Shown in pieces: positions 6,363 through 12,169 of a DNA stretch of 12,169 bases. Location of the stretch: assembly GCA_945485605.1 (NCBI GenBank), contig CALYSG010000043.1, positions 1 to 12,169 on the forward strand. Direction: 5' to 3'. The translations under genes and the position numbers were made by a program. A model generated the notes under the pieces. It ran no database searches, was not told the DNA's origin, and was given only the letters and a program-made list of their open reading frames with translations. The stretch comes from an uncultured Clostridia bacterium (GTDB taxonomy: Bacteria > Bacillota > Clostridia > Oscillospirales > CAG-272). Position 1 is the first letter of the stretch. Each line of letters opens with the position of its first letter.

Positions 6363-6919
6363 GGCATATCACTTCCTTCCGTTACGGTGCTGTTCCCTAT
6401 ATCTCTCCCGAGATCACAGGTGTAGATGAACTCGACCGTCTGCCCGTCTCGAAGTGTGTCTTTTGAACATCCGATATTACGGATCTCCCCATCCACCCGG
6501 TATATCCACCCCGACAGAGGTCCGCATGAATACTCGTAGAGATTGTTTATTCCTTTTATATAAACGCTTCCGTAACCGGTCCTGTCTTCGCCCTGATACT
6601 CCATCTGTATCTTATTGTGGCGCGTCGCACGGTCGAGGATGTCAAACGCCGTGTCGCCGTGACGAAGAACGTATTCCGTCGGCGGAAGGATAACACCGTC
6701 CTTCGGCACGAATTCCTCCGAGCGGAGGGTGGGATCAAGATCATCATAATTATCAAGGATCGTATCACACCTTATGCTGAGCGTAACGGTCTCGCTATCC
6801 GGAGTAATATCGTCGATATGAGTCAGATAATATTCGTCGACAGACTGAATATCGGTACCGCCGATCAGCACGGCAACGATCAGAACGATAAGAAAGACCG
6901 CGATTATATCTTTCCTCAT
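6359..6919 (-). CDS. Membrane-tethered DUF4430 protein (transcobalamin C-terminal-like domain)
   Basis: A 186-residue extracytoplasmic protein. Residues 5-20 form a signal anchor or signal peptide without a lipobox cysteine, so membrane tethering by this helix is likely. The rest is a DUF4430 domain (about 44-171), related to the beta-domain of animal intrinsic factor and transcobalamin. Recognisable elements are the IRCDTILDN start, the GDTAFDILDRA helix (88-98), GYGSVYIKGI (115-124), CGPLSGWIYRVDGE (132-145) and a terminal FIYTCDLGRD (164-173). Four cysteines (51, 132, 151, 168) could form two disulfides. The ATG has an AAGGAG site 7 nt upstream and follows the barrel-protein stop by 18 nt. 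Its stop overlaps EcfT. I infer that it is one half of a ligand clamp, with the barrel protein as the other half. Confidence 0.87.
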   Translation of the reverse strand: MRKDIIAVFLIVLIVAVLIGGTDIQSVDEYYLTHIDDITPDSETVTLSIRCDTILDNYDDLDPTLRSEEFVPKDGVILPPTEYVLRHGDTAFDILDRATRHNKIQMEYQGEDRTGYGSVYIKGINNLYEYSCGPLSGWIYRVDGEIRNIGCSKDTLRDGQTVEFIYTCDLGRDIGNSTVTEGSDMP

Positions 6920-6937
6920 ATCTCTTCTCCTTTCGGT

Positions 6938-8818
6938 TTATTTGTCCTTTTCGACGTCCTTTTCGGCAAGCTCCGTCAGCTCCCGCTCTTTTTTGTGACA
7001 TCGCATATATATACCTCTGCCGAGGAAAAATACGACAGCCGCTGCGGCGATCGTCAAGAAAGCTCCGACAATAACCGACCGAAGCTCACCGTCGAGCTTA
7101 GCCTTTGCCTTCAATATGTCCTCGCTGCGATAAACCTTGGTTCGGTCGTACTCGCTCAGAGCGTAATATCTTTCCGCGATGGAATTGACGGTTTTTCTGT
7201 CTTTCAGCGAAAGATTTTCAAACGGATAGAGCTTTTCCTTCACCTCATCGTTTATGTCGTCGATCTCAGACTGTATCGCCTCGATATCAGACTTCGCTGA
7301 GGTAAGCCTTCTGAGGTATTCTTCCCTGCCGTCGAAATCATCGCAAAGCTCTATCTTTCCGAGAAGGATCAAGACCTCCGTGTAATGTGCCGTAGTCAGA
7401 CGCTCGGGCAGAGCATTAAGCGCAGCACGGTCGGAATCCGTGAACTCATATTTCGTTTCGCCGCCGGCAGTACCGCCTTCATCTTCGATAATGTCGGTAT
7501 CGTCTTCGATCTTTTTTATGTCAATTCCGCGAGCACGTGCAGCGTCGGAAAGTGCCGCGTATCCCCTCACATAGCTTCTCTCGCCTTCCGGAAGAGAGTA
7601 AAATGCGGAAAGAAGTCCTTCAAGCTCCGCGTTGTCCGTATCGGCGCCGATTCCCTTGATTCCATCTTCAAGCGAGGCAAGCCTTGCCCTCATCGCCCGG
7701 CTGTGCTCGGGTCGGAAGTCGTAAAGCGTCCGAAGCCCCTCAGCCTGTCTGTAAAGCGCTGCCATAGCACAAAGAGCCTGCCGGCCCGAAACACTGTTTG
7801 ATTCCCCTGCGCGAACTCCCGATCCGTCGTCGATATCCGTCACTGAATGGGCAAAGCCACCGTCGGAATTCCTATATCTCATAAGCCCGTCAAATACAGT
7901 GTTTCCGTTCTTTATAAATCTTTCGTCGGTAAAAGGATCGATGCCGAGACAGCAGAGCGCGATCAGTGCCTGACTCGTGCTCTCAGAGCTTCCACCGCCG
8001 TAATTTCCGAAATCTCCGGTTCCGAGTTGAAGCTCCGAAAGCCTTGAAACAGCCGTATCAATGACCGATCTGACCGTCGCCGTAATCTGTTTTCCCGTGA
8101 CATCCGAGGTATAAGTATAGCTTTTCTCGCTGTTATAATACGGTGCAAGAGCCTGAATCGCCATTGCCGTGATATCCGGATCGGAAATGCTTCCACCGAG
8201 GGCAAAGCCCCCGTCAGCGAGCTGTCGGCTGATAATTCCGACAATTATGTCGTCACGCGTGTAAAAAGCTCCCTCCGGGACAGCGTAGCGCATACTGTCA
8301 AGGGCAATAAGCCCCCAGATCCATCCGTTTATACCCTGCTGACCGAGCGGAGATACTCTGCCGCGGTCATATACTCCGTCTGCAATAAGATCCGCCGAAT
8401 CACCCGATATGTTTTTTACCTCAGACAAGGGATCTCCCCCCGCCGCAAGGATCGCGAGTGAGATCCTGTGAAGATCGGTCGCCTTAACCTTACCGAGGCC
8501 GTCGGGCTGAGCATATAGAGATTCAACAAAAGCCTTCAATGCCGAAAGGTACGTCCCGTAGCTCTCATTTGCTCCGAGTCTTGAGAGAGCTATTGTGTAC
8601 CAATCGCCGGAAGAGCTGCCGGCAAGCTCAGAATAATCCGCATTTATCAGAAGATCGCCGGGATCTATGCCTAAAGTAGCCTTTTTCCACGCGACAATGC
8701 CGCTCGAAATCGTCATGGGATCATCATAAGAATAAGCCGATGCCGGGAAGGCAGAGGCTCCGACTACAATAATCAGACATATTAAAAGGCAAAAAGAACG
8801 TTTTCCCATTCCGGACAT
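6938..8818 (-). CDS. Secreted, membrane-anchored alpha/alpha-barrel protein (prenyltransferase / intrinsic-factor-like)
   Basis: A 626-residue surface protein. A signal peptide spans about 1-28 with likely cleavage after PASA. Residues about 60-365 carry repeated helix-pair motifs of the prenyltransferase/squalene-oxidase type, the fold also used by the cobalamin-binding domain of intrinsic factor: QGINGWIWGLIALDS (161-175), QLADGGFALGG (199-209), DPDITAMAIQALAPYY (213-228), ESTSQALIALCCLGIDP (279-295) and YRNSDGGF (315-322). Two helical stalk segments follow (about 380-430 and 460-577), separated by an acidic linker. A C-terminal transmembrane helix (582-604) and a short charged cytoplasmic tail complete it; there is no LPxTG signal. 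The frame is open upstream, but the promoter and a terminator lie there. The ATG at 8818 follows AAAGGA by 6 nt. It is the first gene of the five-gene ECF operon. An enzymatic prenyltransferase role is unlikely for a secreted protein. Confidence 0.85.
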   Translation of the reverse strand: MSGMGKRSFCLLICLIIVVGASAFPASAYSYDDPMTISSGIVAWKKATLGIDPGDLLINADYSELAGSSSGDWYTIALSRLGANESYGTYLSALKAFVESLYAQPDGLGKVKATDLHRISLAILAAGGDPLSEVKNISGDSADLIADGVYDRGRVSPLGQQGINGWIWGLIALDSMRYAVPEGAFYTRDDIIVGIISRQLADGGFALGGSISDPDITAMAIQALAPYYNSEKSYTYTSDVTGKQITATVRSVIDTAVSRLSELQLGTGDFGNYGGGSSESTSQALIALCCLGIDPFTDERFIKNGNTVFDGLMRYRNSDGGFAHSVTDIDDGSGVRAGESNSVSGRQALCAMAALYRQAEGLRTLYDFRPEHSRAMRARLASLEDGIKGIGADTDNAELEGLLSAFYSLPEGERSYVRGYAALSDAARARGIDIKKIEDDTDIIEDEGGTAGGETKYEFTDSDRAALNALPERLTTAHYTEVLILLGKIELCDDFDGREEYLRRLTSAKSDIEAIQSEIDDINDEVKEKLYPFENLSLKDRKTVNSIAERYYALSEYDRTKVYRSEDILKAKAKLDGELRSVIVGAFLTIAAAAVVFFLGRGIYMRCHKKERELTELAEKDVEKDK

Positions 8819-8854
8819 TGACCTTCCTTTACATTTAAGGATCGTACGGATAGA

Positions 8855-8883
8855 ATTATACCACGCAGCGCCGGAAAATGCAA
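8855..8883 (-). promoter_or_regulatory. Promoter of the five-gene surface-capture/ECF operon
   Basis: On the minus strand TTGCAT (8883-8878) and TATAAT (8860-8855) are separated by 17 nt, with a TGG extended -10. Transcription would start near 8848, leaving only about 30 nt before the ATG at 8818. No other promoter or gap of size occurs before the end of the operon at 3194. The short leader leaves no room for a cobalamin riboswitch. Confidence 0.78.
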
Positions 8884-8932
8884 CAGGCTTTTGCGTACGC
8901 CGTCGGGCAAAAAATGTTTTCGACATATATAC

Positions 8933-8962
8933 AAAAAGCCCTTGAAAGATCAAGGGCTTTTT
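8933..8962 (-). terminator. Intrinsic terminator of tRNA-Val
   Basis: A perfect 12-bp inverted repeat (8933-8944 with 8951-8962) around a 6-nt loop. On the minus strand it begins with five A, has a GCCCTTG core and ends with TTTTT, the standard intrinsic terminator form, about 28 nt after the tRNA 3' end. The symmetry makes it potentially bidirectional. It insulates the tRNA from the ECF-operon promoter just downstream. Confidence 0.88.
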
Positions 8963-8990
8963 CAGAAACAGACATTTTGTCTGCCGCAAA

Positions 8991-9067
8991 TGGTGGAGAC
9001 AGTGGGGCTCGAACCTACGACCTCACGGATGTGAACCGTGCGCTCTGACCAACTGAGCTATGCCTCC
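8991..9067 (-). tRNA. tRNA-Val (anticodon CAC)
   Basis: The 77-nt minus-strand sequence folds as a cloverleaf with encoded CCA (8993-8991). Acceptor GGAGGCA pairs with TGTCTCC (one G-U). The D stem is GCTC/GAGC around an AGTTGGTCA loop. The anticodon stem CACGG/CCGTG holds loop TTCACAT, giving anticodon CAC, which reads GTG (valine). Discriminator A73 and A35/C36 agree with valine identity. The T stem GTAGG/CCCAC has one A-C mismatch (position 51 with 63), which is slightly unusual. The gene has its own promoter and terminator. Confidence 0.95.
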
Positions 9068-9079
9068 GACGACTTTAGT

Positions 9080-9108
9080 ATTATATCACAGTATCTGTCT
9101 TTTTGCAA
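9080..9108 (-). promoter_or_regulatory. Promoter of tRNA-Val
   Basis: On the minus strand TTGCAA (9108-9103) and TATAAT (9085-9080) are separated by 17 nt, with TGA immediately before the -10 (extended -10). Predicted initiation near 9073 is only a few nucleotides before the mature 5' end at 9067, as is common for single tRNA genes. Confidence 0.78.
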
Positions 9109-9155
9109 TACCTTTTTGATGATTTTCGGGGCATTTTTTCTTATATTTAAAGTTC

Positions 9156-9188
9156 TCCGCCCCGGCAGCGATAAGCTGCCGGGGCGGA
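9156..9188 (-). terminator. GC-rich hairpin after the polC-lipoprotein unit
   Basis: A perfect 14-bp stem (9156-9169 with 9175-9188) around a 5-nt loop, starting 12 nt after the stop of the lipoprotein gene (9201). The core is almost entirely G-C. On the minus strand it is followed by GAACTTTAAAT, not a clean U-run, so it may act as a weak terminator, a 3' RNA-stabilising structure, or both. Confidence 0.7.
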
Positions 9189-9200
9189 AATGCTTCAGTC

Positions 9201-10970
9201 TCAGTTCTTAAACTTTATGTCCGCGTATATCGGGAGATGATCCGACGCATCAAGTATCGAATTATCAATAAGCGTGTTGAAATAGAGGAATTCGACATCC
9301 TGCGAACCGAAGATATGGTCTATACTCTGTGCTCCGGTTCCGCGCGGCTTGCCGAGTATATGAGTCGATGTGCCGGCACGGTTAATGACCTTAGCCGTTA
9401 ATTTCGCCTCGGAAAACCCTGTCGTTCTGACGAAATTCTTTATATACTCGTCTTCCTCTCTGACGTTGTAATCGCCCGTCGTTATGACCGGTACATTGTA
9501 CTGCTCCTTAAGCCTTAGCGCAAGTGCCGCCATCTCCTCCGAATGTACCTTCTGCCAGCTCGAGTTCTTTGTAAGGTCCCAGTGAGTCGACATAACGATA
9601 AATCTCTTTCCCGTGTCTTTCTTCTCAAAAAGTCCCCACGTAACGAGCCTCAGTTGAGTACTGTTTCCTACCGAGTAATTAACCACTCCGTGATCTATGA
9701 GGTTCACCGTCTCCTTGTTGTATGCAAGTGTCGAGAAGTTGGTCTGTCCCTTAGAGTTCTTTCTGTCGGTGAATTCGTACTTGCCGAAAAAGAGACTGTC
9801 AAACGCCTTGTACCAGTTATCGGATACCTCCTGAAGTCCTATAACATCGGGAGCATATCTGTGTATTACCGCAGTGACGGTGAGATCTCTGCCTTTCACC
9901 GGAGCCTTCTCGTCCCAAAGCTCGCAAAGAATGTTAAAAGACATTACACGCGCGTCGGTACCTTCGGCTCGATCGGTACTGTCGGCAAAATCGTAACCGT
10001 CGGCATAAGCGATCAGCGACTCTATTATATTAACGTCAGCATCCACAAGCAGTCTGTTCGAATACAGCTTCGAGGCATATCTCTGCATGAAAGCATTCAC
10101 GACCGAAGCGGTCATATCGTTTCTTCCGCATCCGATAAATAGCTTCTTTCCGTCTGCGGCTATAACATAGTCGTCCTTTCCGAGCACATCGTAGTATTTA
10201 TTCCCGGATCCGCGGGCATCGTCACCTACGACGATCTCGCACTCAGACTCCTCGGAGCTCTTATCGACGACAGGCAGTTCGATACCGTAGGTTTTCTTCA
10301 GAGATTCCGCAAGTGCCTCTGCCGCCGCTTTCATATCGGCAGAAGAGGTATTGCAAACTATTTTATACCCCGTTAGCGGATTGTCCGCACTGAACAGAGG
10401 TTTTTCGTTTCCCTCGCTTACATATTCTCCGGTGAGATAAAGCACGTTGTCCTCCCCCTCTTTTTCGACCGAAATAAGGTTGTCAAGCATATACTGCACG
10501 GCTTCCGCTATCTTTGCACGGGTATGAGCGGCTACTACTATCTTGTTGCCGACGACTTTCACGGCAAAACCGTCATTGTTAAGCGAGGAAAGGACCTCAG
10601 CGCTTTCGGCACGAGCAGTGTTTCCGAGAAGCAACTCGTTCATAACGGAAGTATCCGTCCCATCCATGACCCAGTCGTTACCTACCTCGTATCTGTTACC
10701 CGACTTTGCCTTCAGCGAGGCTGCGGTGCCTGACAGAAGGTCAATTATTGCCGTATCCTTCACATCGGGACGGATAAGGGGATAGTAGGTTTTATTTTTG
10801 TCTGACAGCCTTATCCTTTCAAATTTCGGATCGGTATTCTCTTTTGTACCTTCGACCTGCGTGCTTTCTTCGGTCTTTGACGGCTCATTGCCGTTCACCG
10901 TACATGACACAAGAGTCAGAAACATTGCCGAAAGCATAGCGCAGGCGAGTAAGATCTTCGTTTTTTTCAT
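9201..10970 (-). CDS. Lipoprotein with duplicated N-terminal domain and endonuclease/exonuclease/phosphatase domain
   Basis: A 589-residue surface lipoprotein. The signal peptide ends in lipobox LVSC (C23), followed by a Ser/Thr/Glu-rich linker. Two related domains follow (about 60-170 and 195-305), each with a helix, a strand of ELLLGNT or EIVVGDD type, then a D-x-[FY]-V/A-x(5-6)-GNK/GKK strand pair and a final helix. They resemble the chitobiase-domain-2-like accessory domain found before some glycoside hydrolases. The C-terminal domain (341-589) is EEP (DNase I-like) with N346, E381 in LQEV, H463 in THWD, D500/N502 in GDYN, D551-H552, and D577-H578 in SDH, so the metal-dependent phosphoesterase site looks intact. 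Substrate is unknown: nucleic acid, phospholipid or sugar phosphate are all possible. The ATG has AAGGAGG 8 nt upstream and lies 14 nt after the polC stop. Confidence 0.87.
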   Translation of the reverse strand: MKKTKILLACAMLSAMFLTLVSCTVNGNEPSKTEESTQVEGTKENTDPKFERIRLSDKNKTYYPLIRPDVKDTAIIDLLSGTAASLKAKSGNRYEVGNDWVMDGTDTSVMNELLLGNTARAESAEVLSSLNNDGFAVKVVGNKIVVAAHTRAKIAEAVQYMLDNLISVEKEGEDNVLYLTGEYVSEGNEKPLFSADNPLTGYKIVCNTSSADMKAAAEALAESLKKTYGIELPVVDKSSEESECEIVVGDDARGSGNKYYDVLGKDDYVIAADGKKLFIGCGRNDMTASVVNAFMQRYASKLYSNRLLVDADVNIIESLIAYADGYDFADSTDRAEGTDARVMSFNILCELWDEKAPVKGRDLTVTAVIHRYAPDVIGLQEVSDNWYKAFDSLFFGKYEFTDRKNSKGQTNFSTLAYNKETVNLIDHGVVNYSVGNSTQLRLVTWGLFEKKDTGKRFIVMSTHWDLTKNSSWQKVHSEEMAALALRLKEQYNVPVITTGDYNVREEDEYIKNFVRTTGFSEAKLTAKVINRAGTSTHILGKPRGTGAQSIDHIFGSQDVEFLYFNTLIDNSILDASDHLPIYADIKFKN

Positions 10971-10984
10971 AACATTTTCCTCCT

Positions 10985-12169
10985 TCAGAACATACTTAAC
11001 TGGTTGGTTTCGCTCAGTCCCTCAAGAACCCGGTTCTTTCTCAGCGTCTCTATAACGCTCTTGTTAAGTCCTGCTCGTATCTGAAGGTCCTCAACAGAAA
11101 AGAAGGGTTCTTCGTTTCTCGCCTTTATTATCTGTAGCGCCGCGTTTTCTCCGAGGCCGCCGAGTGCGGAGAAGGGCATCCTTATCGCACCGTTCTCGGG
11201 CAGAAATTCGTGTGCGTCAGATTCGGTGATGCTGACCGGAAGGAACTTTATCCCGCGGGCAAAGCATTCGCTGACAAGCTCGAGCGTCGCGACGCTCGCC
11301 TTATCCTTCTGCGATGCCTCGTTTCCGAGATCGGCTATCCGCTTAAGCTCGCCGTTCACACCCTGTTTGCCCTTCATAACGATACCGGCATCAAAGCCGT
11401 TCGGTGCGACCGTAAACATCGTACAATAGAAGGCTACCGGAATGTGAACCTTGTACCAACCGAGACGTATCGCCGACATAACATAGGCGGCAGCGTGCGC
11501 CTTCGGGAACATATATTTTATCTTTTTGCAGGAACCGATATACCAGTCGGGAACGCCGTGCTCGCGCATCTCGGCCTCCCACTCGGGAGTAAGTCCCCTG
11601 CCCTTTCTTACCGATTCCATTATTTTGAATGCGTGCGCGTTCTCGACTCCCCAAGCTATAAGGTCGTTCATAATATTGTCTCGGCAGCCGATAACGTGTG
11701 AAATATCACAGATACCGTTCTTTATAAGGTCCTGCGCATTGTTTGTCCAGACATCTGTCCCGTGCGAAAGTCCCGAGATCTGAAGAAGGTCGGCAAAGGT
11801 CCTCGGCTGCGCCTCTTCAAGCATTCGCATGGCGAACCTCGTGCCGAATTCGGGGATCCCGAAGGTACCTATGTTGCAGTCTATCTCGCCCGGCGCTATG
11901 CCGAGCGGTTTTGTCGAATGAAAGAGCTCGTAGATAGCCTTGTCGTTCATCTTGACATCCATAACGCTCGTATTGCTGTATTTTTCAAGGTACTTGTACT
12001 TCGTCGGTATATCGTGTCCGAGCTCATCAAGCTTCAGGATCGTATCGTGCAGATATGAGAAGGCAAAGTGAGTAGTGACTATATTCGATTTCGGGTCATC
12101 GGCGGGGTGCTGAACAGGGGTGAAATCGTAGACCTCGTATTCCTGCGGCACAACGATTATTCCACCCGG
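10985..12169 (-). CDS. polC: DNA polymerase III PolC-type alpha subunit, C-terminal part (cut by window edge)
   Basis: The last 394 residues of the Gram-positive replicative polymerase; the frame runs off the right edge, and the N-terminal exonuclease and OB regions lie outside. The fragment opens with PGGIIVVPQ, which belongs to the conserved HPGGIIVVP block. It continues with a catalytic-domain stretch ending in CNIGTFGIPEFGT, then QISGLSHGTDVW, FPKAHAAAYVMSAIRLGWYK, and the C-terminal GLGENAALQIIKARNE and SVEDLQIRAGLNKS elements typical of PolC. It ends LSMF. An apparent GTG start at 12151 is internal and not a real start. An AAGGAGG site begins immediately after the stop and serves the lipoprotein gene, so the two are probably co-transcribed. 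Confidence 0.95.
   Translation of the reverse strand, partial: PGGIIVVPQEYEVYDFTPVQHPADDPKSNIVTTHFAFSYLHDTILKLDELGHDIPTKYKYLEKYSNTSVMDVKMNDKAIYELFHSTKPLGIAPGEIDCNIGTFGIPEFGTRFAMRMLEEAQPRTFADLLQISGLSHGTDVWTNNAQDLIKNGICDISHVIGCRDNIMNDLIAWGVENAHAFKIMESVRKGRGLTPEWEAEMREHGVPDWYIGSCKKIKYMFPKAHAAAYVMSAIRLGWYKVHIPVAFYCTMFTVAPNGFDAGIVMKGKQGVNGELKRIADLGNEASQKDKASVATLELVSECFARGIKFLPVSITESDAHEFLPENGAIRMPFSALGGLGENAALQIIKARNEEPFFSVEDLQIRAGLNKSVIETLRKNRVLEGLSETNQLSMF

Noticed and set aside
6617..7300. Plus-strand open frame of 227 codons
   Set aside because: It spans the antisense of two clear genes and their intergenic ribosome binding site; no domain is visible.
6938..8818. Terpene or squalene cyclase enzyme
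   Set aside because: A signal peptide and membrane anchor place the barrel outside the cell, and I see no DxDD or DCTAE catalytic motif. The operon is a transporter.
8819..8989. Extended 683-residue reading frame starting at 8989 for the barrel protein
   Set aside because: The extension crosses the tRNA terminator (8933-8962) and the operon promoter (8883-8855), and buries the signal peptide. The start at 8818 has a ribosome binding site and exposes a good signal peptide.
9543..10142. Plus-strand open frame of 199 codons
   Set aside because: It is antisense to the EEP lipoprotein domain, whose catalytic motifs lie on the minus strand.
1..12169. CRISPR array, IS element, integrase or prophage genes
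   Set aside because: No regularly spaced repeats, transposase-like frames or terminal inverted repeats were found on reading either strand.

Overview
The window looks like chromosome of a Gram-positive Bacillota anaerobe, most likely a gut-type Clostridia. The evidence is the C-terminus of a PolC-type replicative polymerase, meso-diaminopimelate dehydrogenase, energy-coupling-factor (ECF) vitamin-transport genes with DUF4430 and prenyltransferase-like surface proteins, strong AGGAGG-type ribosome binding sites and near-consensus sigma-A promoters. No phage, IS element or CRISPR array is visible.

Layout. Positions 1-191 are a control region with two back-to-back consensus promoters separated by phased T-tracts. 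The rightward promoter serves ddh (192-1169) and a small four-helix membrane protein (1212-1577), ending at a hairpin shared with the convergent gene on the other strand. Everything after 1613 is on the minus strand. From right to left these are: the 3' end of polC, followed 14 nt later by an endonuclease/exonuclease/phosphatase-fold lipoprotein (9201-10970); a tRNA-Val(CAC) gene with its own promoter and terminator; a five-gene operon from 8818 to 3194; and a stand-alone FAD-dependent oxidoreductase (1616-2995) with its own promoter.

The most interesting part is the five-gene operon. It encodes (1) a secreted, C-terminally membrane-anchored alpha/alpha-barrel protein of the prenyltransferase / intrinsic-factor type, (2) a membrane-tethered DUF4430 (transcobalamin C-terminal-like) protein, (3) EcfT, (4) a double ATPase EcfA-EcfA' in one chain and (5) an S component with two extra N-terminal helices. 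The gaps are 18 nt, then three overlaps (4, 28 and 4 nt), so this is a single translationally coupled unit. The first two products correspond to the two halves of animal intrinsic factor/transcobalamin, here split into two membrane-anchored chains and encoded with a complete dedicated ECF importer. My hypothesis is a cell-surface capture-and-import machine for a corrinoid or similar ligand. The families are recognised from sequence; the ligand is inferred. No cobalamin riboswitch is present in the roughly 30-nt leader.
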